In this document: positions 23,146-31,251 of the stretch, one piece after another
Layout: every line of letters starts with the position of its first letter
Position numbering within the stretch: the first letter of the stretch is position 1
DNA from: Halieaceae bacterium
GTDB taxonomy: Bacteria; Pseudomonadota; Gammaproteobacteria; Pseudomonadales; Halieaceae
DNA length: 34,936 bases
Reading direction: 5' to 3'
Assembly (NCBI GenBank): GCA_028277365.1
Contig: JANQGK010000146.1
Coordinates: forward strand, 1-34,936
Notes under the pieces: model-generated
Told to the model about the DNA's origin: nothing
Seen by the model: only the letters and a program-made list of their open reading frames with translations
Databases searched by the model: none
Made by a program: the position numbers and the translations under genes

Positions 23146-24714
23146 TCAAATCAGGCCGGCAGCTGCGAACTTCTCCTGTACGCGCTTGAAACCCTCGCCG
23201 ACGCGCCGCCAGGATTCAACGGAATCCGAGTGCACCGGTTGTCGTACCTGCATGGCGCTCGCGGTCATGCTCGGCGCCTGCCGTCGGTGAAAGTCCAGCA
23301 CCTGCTCCTCCCAGGGTAGGTCGCAACTCTCCAGAATGCGTCTGGCCTGGCTCTCTGGGTCCTGCACCAGCGCTTCGTACTCGATATCGATAATTCGTCC
23401 CGGCAGCACCTCGTGCCAGTGAGTCATGTGTTGGTGATAGCTGACGATATAGTCGGCCAGCTCTTCCAGGTCGTAGGAAAAGTTGTAGGCGCGGAAAAAC
23501 AGGGTCTTGAAGATGGCGTAACAGGCGTCCAACGGGTTGCGCTTCAGGTGCAGAATTCGGGCCTGAGGCAGGGCGCCGAGGATGTAACCGCAGTACAGAA
23601 AGTTGTAGGGTAGCTTGTCGACAAAGCGTGGGCTGTCAGTGGCCAGGTCGCGGGCCGCGGCCAGGTAGCGCCGCCCCAGCGACTTGAAATTGACCGCGCG
23701 AAATATCTCAGGACTGGATGCGCCCGGCATCGAGGGCGCGACCACGCCTGCCTCGTCGCTCAGCATCATCGGAAAATCCTTGAACTCGCCGATGGAGGTG
23801 ACCTGGCTATGGCTGTCGAGCATACGCTCTACCAGCGTAGTGCCGGTGCGCGGCAGGCCAACGATGAAGATGGGGGCTTCGTCCTCGCATCCCGGAGACA
23901 GGCCGGCAAAGTCTTCGGCACTGAAGCCGTCGCGAACCAGCGCGTGGGACGCCAGCTCCTCGGCGCTGTCGTACTGCAGGGTAGTGCGGTAGGCAGCCGC
24001 GCCCGCCCGCAGGGCCGCGAAGGATTCATCAAACTGTCCCAGGTCTTCGAGCTCTCGGGCCAGGGCGTAGTTCACGGCAGCCGCCAGGCCCGGGTGATCC
24101 GGTCCAGCCCTAAGGCAGTTTCTGAGTTCTGCGACGTGGTTGCTCTCGGCACTGTGGGTGGTGAGCTGTGAACGCAGGTGCAGCGCACCCGGGTGGTAGG
24201 GTTCCCGGGCCAGCAGAGTTGCCAGATGTTGCTCTGCATCTTCGGCGAGATTCAGGTGGAACTCTGTCAAAGCGAGGTCGAACAGCAGTGGCACGCTGTC
24301 GGGCAATCGCTGGTGGGCCCCAAGCAGCCAGCTGTGCGCCTCTTCGTTTAGCTGGCAATCGGTGAGAATCCGCGCTACCGCGCGTAGCTGGGCCTCATCG
24401 TCGGCGATGCCTGGCATGATGTCGCGTACGGTGGCCACTGCGTCGGCACGGCGGCTGTCGCTGAATTGCAGCTGGGCCTTGCGCAACAGCAGCGGTGCGC
24501 TGGCACGTAAGTGGTCGGGCAGGTCGTCGAACTGCGCTACTGCACCACCGCGATCACCCTGCAGGCGCGCTGCGTCTGCGGCGAACAGGTAGGGCTCCGG
24601 GTTGTCCGGAAACTGTGTCTTGAGCGTTTCGGCCAGTGTTCGGGCCAACTCGAAATGGCCGGCGCGCAGGTGCTGCACCCCGGTCTCGAGCTGCTGCTGC
24701 AATGAGGGGTTCAA
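23146..24714 (-). CDS. TPR-fused sulfotransferase
   Basis: A 522-residue protein with N-terminal TPR repeats (about residues 5-260) and a C-terminal sulfotransferase domain. The PAPS 5'-phosphosulfate loop is IFIVGLPRTGTTLVERML (about 280-297) and the 3'-phosphate region is ARILHLKRNPLDACYAIFK (about 388-406). The catalytic base is probably the histidine in LDSHSQVTS. TPR-sulfotransferases of this type resemble tyrosylprotein sulfotransferases in the core, so a protein or peptide acceptor is plausible. The start is TTG 24714: GGAG lies eight bases upstream, and the nearby ATG runs into a stop within six codons. The gap to the preceding oxygenase gene on the same strand is 49 bases, so the two form an operon. 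Confidence 0.85.
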   Translation of the reverse strand: MNPSLQQQLETGVQHLRAGHFELARTLAETLKTQFPDNPEPYLFAADAARLQGDRGGAVAQFDDLPDHLRASAPLLLRKAQLQFSDSRRADAVATVRDIMPGIADDEAQLRAVARILTDCQLNEEAHSWLLGAHQRLPDSVPLLFDLALTEFHLNLAEDAEQHLATLLAREPYHPGALHLRSQLTTHSAESNHVAELRNCLRAGPDHPGLAAAVNYALARELEDLGQFDESFAALRAGAAAYRTTLQYDSAEELASHALVRDGFSAEDFAGLSPGCEDEAPIFIVGLPRTGTTLVERMLDSHSQVTSIGEFKDFPMMLSDEAGVVAPSMPGASSPEIFRAVNFKSLGRRYLAAARDLATDSPRFVDKLPYNFLYCGYILGALPQARILHLKRNPLDACYAIFKTLFFRAYNFSYDLEELADYIVSYHQHMTHWHEVLPGRIIDIEYEALVQDPESQARRILESCDLPWEEQVLDFHRRQAPSMTASAMQVRQPVHSDSVESWRRVGEGFKRVQEKFAAAGLI

Positions 24715-24763
24715 TAGCTTGTCTCCATCCTACTTTCCGAAGGCGTCCGTCGGGCTGCCTGAC

Positions 24764-26605
24764 TCAGAGCTGGGGTATCAGGTCAAAGGCAACCGTGATG
24801 CGTGGCTGCTCCGAGTGGAACGGAATCGTGCCGTGCCACATGTATGAGGGGAACAATACCAGCGTGCCCACCTCCGGCCTGATAATCCGTTTGGCAGGCA
24901 GGTCCAGCCCCAGCTCGCTCATGGGAACGCCGAACTGGATATGCCCCGCCGTATTTTCTGCGGCCTGCACTTCGTCTGGCAGTGCCACGTAGAGCGCTGA
25001 GCTGATCCAACCCTCGGTGTGGATGTGATTGGTGTGAAACCCCTCGCCTAACAAGCGCACCGACCAGGCGCCTGAGAACTGGAAACCATCGCCGCGCGGG
25101 TCGGCGATTTTTCGCGCCCAGAAGGGGTGGTTCTTCTGGTCTTCGAAGCTCTGTAGAGCGGACTTAACCGCCACGCGAATCTGCTGTTCCAGGGTAGCCA
25201 GCAAGGGGTGCTTCAGGCGAAACAGGAAGCCGTTGGTCTGGGTGCCGCCGCGAACACTCTGTTCTATCGGGCGGGCCTGGGCGTGGTGCAGTTCTTCGAG
25301 GGCCGCTTGTACATCGGCAAAAAAGCTTTCCCGACTCGCGTAGCCGTCGGGCGCAGGCACGGTGACCGGCTGGATCATTCGCTCGTAGTCCATCAGCCAC
25401 TCGCCGCGCTCGTCGCCCAGCAGTTCCCAGGCGGTGCCCGCGTAGCACCAGGCGAGCTGGTTGTACGGTTGCTGTTCCAGCACTGTGGCGCAATGCTGCT
25501 CGCTGTCGCGGGGGTCACCGTGTGCCAGCAGGTGCCCGGCATAGGCCAAACGCCCGCCAACGTGGTCGGGATAGCTGGCGAGCAGCTCCTCAAATAGCGC
25601 AGTGGCCTCGTCAGGCTTGCCCTCATAGCCCCGGCAGAGAGCCTCCTGCATGGTCAGCTCCGCCGAATTGGGCGCCCCTGCGGCCCTGGCATCAGCGACC
25701 ACCTGGGCACTTTCTTCCTTGCGGTCCAGGCGATCCAGCAGCCTGGCAAGCGTGTACCAGAGCTGCGGATTGTCAGGATAGGCCTTGGTGGCCTCGCGCA
25801 ACTGGGCGAGGGGGTCGGTCTCTGTGCCAGATGAATGCGCCAGATGAACGCGAGCGCGGTGCAGGTTGGCATTGTCCGGAAACAGTGAGATTCCACTGTC
25901 GAGGCAGCTGACAGAGGCCTGTACATCGCCGGTTTCTTCAAGCGATTCACCCAGGTTCAGGAATAGCTCCGGGTCGCGATAACCGCGCTCCAGTGCTTCA
26001 CGATAAGTCTCGGCAGCTTCGCTGAACTGGCAGTCCTGCCGTAGCAGCTGTGCCAGGGCATACAGCAGCCGCGGTGCCTGCGGGCTGTTTGTGAGCCCCT
26101 CGCGGCAGGCAGTGATGGCCGCCTCGACATTGCCGCGTTTTTGCTCGGCAGACGCCAGCAGCTCCCAGGCACCGACATGGGTGGGCTCCAGCTCGATCAC
26201 CTTGTTCGCGCAGCGCACGGTTTCCGGCATCTCGTAGCAGGCGTGGAGCAGCAAACCGAGGTTGTACCAGCCGACGGTGAATTCGGGCGCCAGCTTCACG
26301 GCCTTGCGCAGTCGCATCTGGGCGTCCGCGGGCCGCCCCATGCGGCGCAGGTAGTTGCCGAAGTTCACCAGAATATCGGGCCGCCTGGGCGCATATTTGA
26401 GGCTTTCCAGAAACAGGCTCTCGGCTTGCTGGTGTTGATTGGCGGCTACCGCCGCCATGGCGAGCAGGTGCAGGGCGTCGGCCTGTTCGGGCTGCTCTGC
26501 GAGTATGTGCTGGCAAACATCAACGGTTTCTTTCAGGCGGCCCGCCTGCAAGTGCGCGGCGGCCTGCTGTAGCAGCTCGGCGGCGGAGGTAGTGCTGGTT
26601 GTCAT
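24764..26605 (-). CDS. TPR-fused 2-oxoglutarate/Fe(II) oxygenase
   Basis: A 613-residue protein. Residues about 5-400 are consecutive TPR repeats (LLQQAAAHLQAGRLKETVDVCQHIL, FVNFGNYLRRMG-like units and so on). The C-terminal 190 residues are a 2OG-Fe(II) oxygenase of the type annotated as 'putative 2OG-Fe(II) oxygenase' (2OG-FeII_Oxy_5): HTNHIHTEGWISSALYVALP (iron ligand His, near 523-542), then 'GTLVLFPSYMWHGTIPFHS' (distal His, near 589) and the 2-oxoglutarate-binding Arg in QPRITVAFDL. The residue pattern HxH...H...R is intact, so it should be active. It is the first gene of a two-gene operon with the TPR-sulfotransferase. No ribosome site is clear before ATG 26605. The target is unknown. 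Confidence 0.84.
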   Translation of the reverse strand: MTTSTTSAAELLQQAAAHLQAGRLKETVDVCQHILAEQPEQADALHLLAMAAVAANQHQQAESLFLESLKYAPRRPDILVNFGNYLRRMGRPADAQMRLRKAVKLAPEFTVGWYNLGLLLHACYEMPETVRCANKVIELEPTHVGAWELLASAEQKRGNVEAAITACREGLTNSPQAPRLLYALAQLLRQDCQFSEAAETYREALERGYRDPELFLNLGESLEETGDVQASVSCLDSGISLFPDNANLHRARVHLAHSSGTETDPLAQLREATKAYPDNPQLWYTLARLLDRLDRKEESAQVVADARAAGAPNSAELTMQEALCRGYEGKPDEATALFEELLASYPDHVGGRLAYAGHLLAHGDPRDSEQHCATVLEQQPYNQLAWCYAGTAWELLGDERGEWLMDYERMIQPVTVPAPDGYASRESFFADVQAALEELHHAQARPIEQSVRGGTQTNGFLFRLKHPLLATLEQQIRVAVKSALQSFEDQKNHPFWARKIADPRGDGFQFSGAWSVRLLGEGFHTNHIHTEGWISSALYVALPDEVQAAENTAGHIQFGVPMSELGLDLPAKRIIRPEVGTLVLFPSYMWHGTIPFHSEQPRITVAFDLIPQL

Positions 26606-26807
26606 TGGATTGGTGGTAATACTTGGAAGGGGCTGATTGTCGCATAAAAAGCCATCGGCGGCTGCAGCAATTGGGGTTGAAACGGCATGTCGGGGGTGCC
26701 GCGGTCTGGCGGCGAGATTGTGGATGACCTGACCCGGGAGCTTAAGGCGCGGGCGTCAGCCGTGATTGAGCCGCGGAGATGGGCTTAAGCATGAAGAACT
26801 GACGGGC

Positions 26808-26840
26808 AAAAAAAAGGCGGGCTTGCGCCCGCCTTTTCTT
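26808..26840 (-). terminator. Strong intrinsic terminator of the TonB-dependent receptor gene
   Basis: GGCGGGC (26816-26822) and GCCCGCC (26827-26833) form a 7-bp GC stem with a 4-base loop. On the minus strand it is followed by eight T residues (plus-strand A-run 26808-26815) and preceded by an A-rich stretch. It could also act in the plus direction with TTTT. Confidence 0.9.
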
Positions 26841-26842
26841 CA

Positions 26843-26860
26843 AGTGAAGCGAACTTCACT
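26843..26860 (-). other. Second hairpin between the receptor stop codon and the terminator
   Basis: AGTGAAG (26843-26849) and CTTCACT (26854-26860) form a perfect 7-bp stem with a CGAA loop, which reads TTCG on the transcribed minus strand. It lies 10 bases after the receptor stop codon and before the terminator, so the mature transcript would carry two 3' hairpins. Confidence 0.55.
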
Positions 26861-26870
26861 CAAACGCAGT

Positions 26871-29771
26871 TTAGAACTGCATGGTGACACCGGCGAACCA
26901 GTATTGGCCCAGCGGATCGTAAATACCCGGGTAGGTATTGCCGTTCTCGCGAGCGGTTACGCCTTGCGGAACAAACGGGGGCTGTTCATCGAACACGTTG
27001 TTCATACCGAGACGCAGCGTTGCATAGTCAGTCACCGCCCAGTTGGCGGAGAGGTCAATGTAATCCTGCGAATCGATATCAACCGGCGTGGCGGTTGCAC
27101 TAATACCCGTCTGGTCAACTTCGTCGATGTAGCGCCAGGTCATGTTGACCGTGACATCCCAGGGAGACGCCCAGGTGACGGAGAAGCGGTTCTTGATCTC
27201 CGGCAGCGGCAGCACACAGGAGCCGCCGTAGAGACCTTCGCAGTCCTCCGGGTTCCGTCCGGCGATTTCTTCCTGGGTCCACTCGTCGATGTAACCGAAA
27301 ATGTTGGCAAACATAAGGCTACCGTACTCGCCGATATCGACGTTGTAGGTTGCCTCTACGTCCCAACCACTGGTTTTGAAGAAGCCAATGTTCTCAGCCA
27401 GTGCGGTAACACCGTTGGTCGGGGATGCAAGGCCCAGCCACAGGGTATCGCCGGCACCGCGGTTGATGAGGTCACAGCGAATCCCGTCTTCGATACAGGC
27501 CAGGATCGTTGCTTCACCGTTCACGTTGGAGATGGCATCTTCAATTTCGATGTCGTAGTAGTCAACGCTAACCGTCAGGCCCGGAATGAAGTTAGGCGAA
27601 ACAATCACGCCGAAAGAAATCGTGTCGGACTCTTCCGGTGTCAGCGTTACATCCGGGTTGGCACCAATGATGGTGTTGTACTGGGAAGCCGGGTTGTCCG
27701 CCGGACCACCTGCATCCCATACGGCCTGTGAAACGCCCGTGCGTGCGCACTGGTCGAAGGTGTAGCCACGCTGGCTCAGGCCAGTCGTCGCGCTAACGCC
27801 GCCACAGGGGTCGTTATCCATCGCGAACAGCGTACCGGAGATCGGCTGGAACTGATCGTTCAGGTTGGGTGCACGCACAGCGCGCTGGAAGCTACCACGC
27901 AGCTTGACCTGTTCGTTGACGTCCCATCCCAGCGCTACCTTCCAGGTATCGGTGGTTTCATCAATCGGGTCATAGTCTGAGTAGCGGTAACCCAGGTCCA
28001 GTACCACCGACTGCATGAAGTCCCTGCCTTCCACCAGCGGGATGCTGGCTTCGGTAAAGAATTCAGTCACGTCGTATTCACCGTCAACAGGCGTCAGTGC
28101 CGCACCGAGGCCGCCGACTGCGCCGGCCAGAGCCGCGTCATCCGGCTGGTACTGCAGGGACTCTTCGCGGTATTCGAAACCCGCTACCACGGTGATGCCG
28201 TTCTCTGCCCAGGGCAGCTTGAGGTCGTAGTCACCGAGGTTGCCGGTGACAAAGCCCTGGAAGACTTCCTGGTCAGTGGTGCCGCGCTCGAAGTACTGCT
28301 GGCTGATGTAGCCCAGTGCTGCATCGGTCACGCCGCCGGTCTGGAAGACGTTGTATCCCACGCAGTTACCGCCGTCGCTGTTTACGCAGGTGCCGTCCGG
28401 GTTAAGGATCAGCGAGTTGCGCAGGTTGGCGATGTTGACGTAGTTGCCGTTGCGGTTACGCATGTCAACTTCAGCGTACTGGTAGGAGACGTCGTAGCTC
28501 CAGGTCTCGTTGATGTCGCCACGCGCGCCGAACAGGCCGCGGTAGGTGGTGTGGCGCAGGTCACCGAAGCGCGCACCGCCTTCGACGTTACGACGGCCGA
28601 AGGTGGTGGTGATCAGCGTGTCGTCTGGTTGGCCGGTACAGCCGACGAGATCGCGCTGCTGGTCAGACAGGAACGGGTTGCCACAGTTGAAGGCGACATC
28701 CGGGTTGAAGAAGTTACCCGCGGGGCCGAACTGCGTAATGGAGCGGTTGTCCATGAACATCAGTTCGGAGTACACCTCAATCTGCTCGGTCAGCTCGTAG
28801 CGTGCGAAAGCGCCAAGCGTGGTGCGCTCGTCAGGGCGCTGCAGGTAGCTGGGTGGTGCGAAGTTGAAGCGCTCACCTGCGCCGTTGACGAACTGATCGC
28901 CTTCAACGCGGTAGCGGTTGGCAGCGCCGAAGCCGAATACGTCGTCGAAGTAGAAGGTGCCGGACGCATTGGTCAGTGAACCCAGGCAAGTCCCTCCGAC
29001 AGAGCGGATGGCACAGGCGCTGTAGTCGCGCTCGCTTTGGGTAATACCTTCGATGTCGCGGTAGGTGGCATAAGCCGTGATGTTACCGCGGCCTTCGTTA
29101 AGGTTGCCGCCGATGATAAAGGTGAGGTCATCGGTGTCACCGTCGTTGACGGTGTCGTCGGCGAACGGGAACCCAGCCGCAAGTGCCGCGTCAGGGATGA
29201 ATCCGCCATCATTGTCGTGACGATACTGGCTGAACTGGTAGTCCAGCTTAACGCCTTCGAAATCATCCATCATGATGAAGTTGACAACACCTGCCACAGC
29301 GTCGGGGCCGTAGGTGGACGAGGCGCCACCGGTGAGCACTTCAACGCGCTCGACGAGCTGCATCGGGATGAAGTTCAGGTCAACGGCAGATTCGACCGAG
29401 TTCGGCGTGCCCTGCGGCAGACGGCGACCGTTCAGCAGCACCAGGGTGCGGCTGGTGCCGAGCTGGCGCAGTTCCACGGTGGCAATACCGGTGGATTCAA
29501 TGGCCTGGCCGGAAGACTGGTCGAGGTTGATCTGTGGCAGCTGAGACAGTACGTCTTCTACCCGGGTGACACCGGTGAACTGAAGCTGCTCGGCGTCGAG
29601 CTGCTGCACCGGGCTGGACGTTACCAGGTTAGCGCGCTGAATACGCGAACCGGTAACGATTACCTCTTCTAGCGAGGCGTCGTCTTGCGCCATGACTTGC
29701 GGCACGGTCATCGCAGATGCGAATCCCAGCGCAGCATTCACAGCCAGGGCAAGTGGTTTTTTGGACAACAT
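26871..29771 (-). CDS. TonB-dependent outer-membrane receptor
   Basis: A 966-residue TonB-dependent receptor. The signal peptide is residues 1-28 (ending PQVMA), then a TonB-box-like EEVIVTGSRI, a plug domain (about 50-160: SPVQQLDAEQLQ, SRTLVLLNGRRLPQG, VERVEVLTGGASSTYGPDAVAGVVNFI) and a beta-barrel ending in 'QYWFAGVTMQF' with the terminal Phe needed for Bam assembly. The barrel has several close Cys pairs (ACAIRSVGGTC, CGNPFLSDQQRDLVGC, CVNSDGGNC, DCEGLYGGSC), suggesting disulfide-stapled loops. The ligand is not evident; no siderophore, vitamin or glycan genes adjoin. A ribosome site (AGGGGA) precedes ATG 29771, and a strong terminator follows. It is encoded next to the TPR-enzyme operon, same strand, after a 265-base gap. 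Confidence 0.92.
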   Translation of the reverse strand: MLSKKPLALAVNAALGFASAMTVPQVMAQDDASLEEVIVTGSRIQRANLVTSSPVQQLDAEQLQFTGVTRVEDVLSQLPQINLDQSSGQAIESTGIATVELRQLGTSRTLVLLNGRRLPQGTPNSVESAVDLNFIPMQLVERVEVLTGGASSTYGPDAVAGVVNFIMMDDFEGVKLDYQFSQYRHDNDGGFIPDAALAAGFPFADDTVNDGDTDDLTFIIGGNLNEGRGNITAYATYRDIEGITQSERDYSACAIRSVGGTCLGSLTNASGTFYFDDVFGFGAANRYRVEGDQFVNGAGERFNFAPPSYLQRPDERTTLGAFARYELTEQIEVYSELMFMDNRSITQFGPAGNFFNPDVAFNCGNPFLSDQQRDLVGCTGQPDDTLITTTFGRRNVEGGARFGDLRHTTYRGLFGARGDINETWSYDVSYQYAEVDMRNRNGNYVNIANLRNSLILNPDGTCVNSDGGNCVGYNVFQTGGVTDAALGYISQQYFERGTTDQEVFQGFVTGNLGDYDLKLPWAENGITVVAGFEYREESLQYQPDDAALAGAVGGLGAALTPVDGEYDVTEFFTEASIPLVEGRDFMQSVVLDLGYRYSDYDPIDETTDTWKVALGWDVNEQVKLRGSFQRAVRAPNLNDQFQPISGTLFAMDNDPCGGVSATTGLSQRGYTFDQCARTGVSQAVWDAGGPADNPASQYNTIIGANPDVTLTPEESDTISFGVIVSPNFIPGLTVSVDYYDIEIEDAISNVNGEATILACIEDGIRCDLINRGAGDTLWLGLASPTNGVTALAENIGFFKTSGWDVEATYNVDIGEYGSLMFANIFGYIDEWTQEEIAGRNPEDCEGLYGGSCVLPLPEIKNRFSVTWASPWDVTVNMTWRYIDEVDQTGISATATPVDIDSQDYIDLSANWAVTDYATLRLGMNNVFDEQPPFVPQGVTARENGNTYPGIYDPLGQYWFAGVTMQF

Positions 29772-30091
29772 ATTGATTCCCCTGTGAATTTTTTTCAGAT
29801 CTGATGTGAGCTAGCAATGCACACAAAACGTGCACTCTGCGAGCCGTACCGAATTAACGCATGAACACACAAGTCCCTCAACGAATCCGGAAAACCAAGT
29901 TTGTAAAAAATTCACATTCCGGAAACAAAGCTGTCAACGCGTTGTCGGCTTGCCGCTGCATGCAGGCACGCCAGCGGCTGCAGGCGAAGGCGGACGCTGT
30001 GCGCGCGCGGCTGAGAGGCCGGGAGGCGGGTCTTCGCGCGGCTGTGGACTGGCTGGCGGGTGCCTGGTCGGGGACGCCTGGTCGGGGACGC
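29772..30091. other. Intergenic region: receptor leader, and a tandem repeat tract
   Basis: The 320 bases upstream of the receptor gene are AT-rich for about 165 bases (leader and candidate promoter) and then switch to very GC-rich sequence (29940-30091) with no coding features. The GC-rich part ends in the 14-bp tandem repeats that run into the stop codon of the next gene. No RNA gene is recognised. Confidence 0.6.
29886..29937 (-). promoter_or_regulatory. Candidate promoter and dyads upstream of the receptor gene
   Basis: On the minus strand TTGACA (29937-29932) is a perfect -35 box, with a poor -10 (TGAATT) 17 bases on. A 7-bp inverted repeat, TCCGGAA (29886-29892) and TTCCGGA (29917-29923), brackets the -10 area and could be an operator. 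The implied leader of about 130 bases also contains TCAGATCTGA (29795-29804) and a TGCAC-N7-GTGCA hairpin (29818-29834), so post-transcriptional control is possible. Confidence 0.4.
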
Positions 30092-30099
30092 CTAGTCGG
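30062..30099. repeat. Tandem 14-bp repeat, 2.7 copies, running into a stop codon
   Basis: GCCTGGTCGGGGAC occurs at 30062-30075 and 30076-30089, and a third partial copy, GCCTAGTCGG, at 30090-30099. The single G-to-A change in the third copy makes the TAG stop (30092-30094, minus strand) of the small secreted protein gene. Confidence 0.8.
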
Positions 30100-30568
30100 C
30101 CAGTCTGACGCCGATGCTCTTGCCGGACTCGGTCAGCGTCATCTTATAGAAGCCCATGAAGTTGCGTGAAATGCGCACCTCCGGGTTGGGCGGGCCCGAA
30201 TACTTGTAGCGCCCGGACAGCCGTTGGCGCCAGACCTGGCCGTTTTCCATGCGGAATAGGGTGTCTCCGGACCAGCCGGTGAAATCCCCCTGGAGGCGGG
30301 TGACGATGTCTGAAGCCACCGTTGCTTTGGCTTCTTTGACCTCTTCGTTGGTGCGAACCAGCACCTGGGCATGCCCGGCGGTGTAGTTGACCAGCCAGGT
30401 ATTAAGCTTCTCGAGTTCCCGGTCGCTGAGCTGGTGCAGCCCGGCGTCCTTGAATTCCCCGGTCGACATCAGATTCTCGATGCCGGGAAATTTCTCTTCC
30501 GCGAGCGTGGGGGCCACCCACGTGATGGCCGCCCCTAAGCTCAGGGCGAGCGCTGCGAATGTCTTCAT
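30092..30568 (-). CDS. Small secreted hypothetical protein
   Basis: A 158-residue protein with a clear signal peptide (MKTFAALALSLGAAITWVAPTLA) and a mature part of about 135 residues, presumably periplasmic. The start of the mature part (FPGIENLMSTGEFKDAGLHQLSDRELEKLNTWL) resembles a short helical motif seen in many uncharacterised proteobacterial secreted proteins ('F..aGL..LSd.EL..Ln.WL'), followed by a basic, possibly beta-rich region (GQVWRQRLSGRYKYSGPPNPEVRISRNFMGFYKMTL). No catalytic motif is visible. The frame is open to 30685, but ATG 30568 gives the signal peptide and has AGAGG upstream; the longer version would run over the operator at 30670. It is divergent from lipid operon II. 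Function unknown. Confidence 0.72.
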   Translation of the reverse strand: MKTFAALALSLGAAITWVAPTLAEEKFPGIENLMSTGEFKDAGLHQLSDRELEKLNTWLVNYTAGHAQVLVRTNEEVKEAKATVASDIVTRLQGDFTGWSGDTLFRMENGQVWRQRLSGRYKYSGPPNPEVRISRNFMGFYKMTLTESGKSIGVRLAD

Positions 30569-30649
30569 ATATAGCCTCTGGAGGAGGTGAAACCACAGCG
30601 GGGCATTATGCCGCCAGCCGGGGCGGGCAGCAACGCGCAGCCTGTCGGT

Positions 30650-30686
30650 ATACTTGAAAGTCGCATTTTCATACTGTATGTTCAAA
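30650..30686 (+). promoter_or_regulatory. Promoter with embedded palindromic operator, copy 2 (lipid operon II)
   Basis: -35 TTGAAA (30654-30659), 17-base spacer, -10 TATGTT (30677-30682). The 11-bp palindrome CATACTGTATG (30670-30680) overlaps the -10 box. The blocks ATACTTG (30650-30656) and CATACTGTATGTTCAAA (30670-30686) match copy 1 at 2981-3017 exactly and at the same spacing. The leader to ATG 30776 is about 85 bases. The region is divergent, so the site could also affect the small secreted gene. Confidence 0.7.
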
Positions 30687-30775
30687 TTTCTTTTCGCAGG
30701 CCTCAGCCCGTGCCGCCTACCGCGCGTGGACTACACTGTAGGGCTGCCTCACCTATCAATAAAGGAACCCTGTTC

Positions 30776-31240
30776 ATGGGCGTACAAGTCGTACCTAAAG
30801 AAGAGTTTTTGAGCTGCATCGGGCAGAAGTTCGAGCCCGGCCGCTGGATCGAGCTGACCCAGGAGCGCATCAACGAGTTCGCCGATTGCACCGACGACCA
30901 TCAGTTCATACACGTCGACCTGGAAGCGGCCAAGCAGACCCCGTTCGGCGGCACCATCGCCCACGGTTTCCTGACCTTGTCCTGCCTGGTGCCGATGACC
31001 GCCGGTATGGGCGTCATGCCCGAGGGCGTGGTCATGGGTGTCAACTACGGTTTCGACAAGGTGCGCTTCCTGGCGCCGGTGCGCGCGGGCAAGAAAGTGC
31101 GCGCCCACGTGGAAATCGCGGACATCCAGCAAAAGGATGACAACCGCTTCCTGATCAAACAGAACGTGACTGTGGAAATCGAGGGCGAGGAAACGCCGGC
31201 GCTGGCCTGCGAATGGCTCTCTATGGTGTTTACGGGTTAA
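30776..31240 (+). CDS. MaoC-like (R)-specific enoyl-CoA hydratase
   Basis: A 154-residue single hot-dog-fold protein. It carries the hydratase-2 motif with catalytic Asp and His in 'FADCTDDHQFIHVDLEAAKQTPFGGTIAHGFLTL' (about residues 35-68), which is the MaoC dehydratase signature. It would hydrate a trans-2-enoyl-CoA to the (R)-3-hydroxyacyl-CoA. The frame is open back to 30587, but ATG 30776 is preferred: AAAGGAA precedes it and the protein starts like the family. It heads a five-gene run with an SDR 12 bases later, and the two together do what the fused hydratase-dehydrogenase of peroxisomal MFE-2 does. Chain or side-chain specificity is not visible. Confidence 0.9.
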   Translation: MGVQVVPKEEFLSCIGQKFEPGRWIELTQERINEFADCTDDHQFIHVDLEAAKQTPFGGTIAHGFLTLSCLVPMTAGMGVMPEGVVMGVNYGFDKVRFLAPVRAGKKVRAHVEIADIQQKDDNRFLIKQNVTVEIEGEETPALACEWLSMVFTG

Positions 31241-31251
31241 GGAGTCAGTAC

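Noticed and set aside
26619-26625. A third ATACTTG upstream of the TPR-oxygenase gene
   Set aside because: The partner block CATACTGTATGTTCAAA is absent at the right spacing, so this 7-mer is probably a chance match.
26766-27731. Plus-strand frame of 321 codons opposite the end of the TonB-dependent receptor gene
   Set aside because: It crosses the receptor's terminator and the barrel-coding region in antisense and has no ribosome site or recognisable domain.
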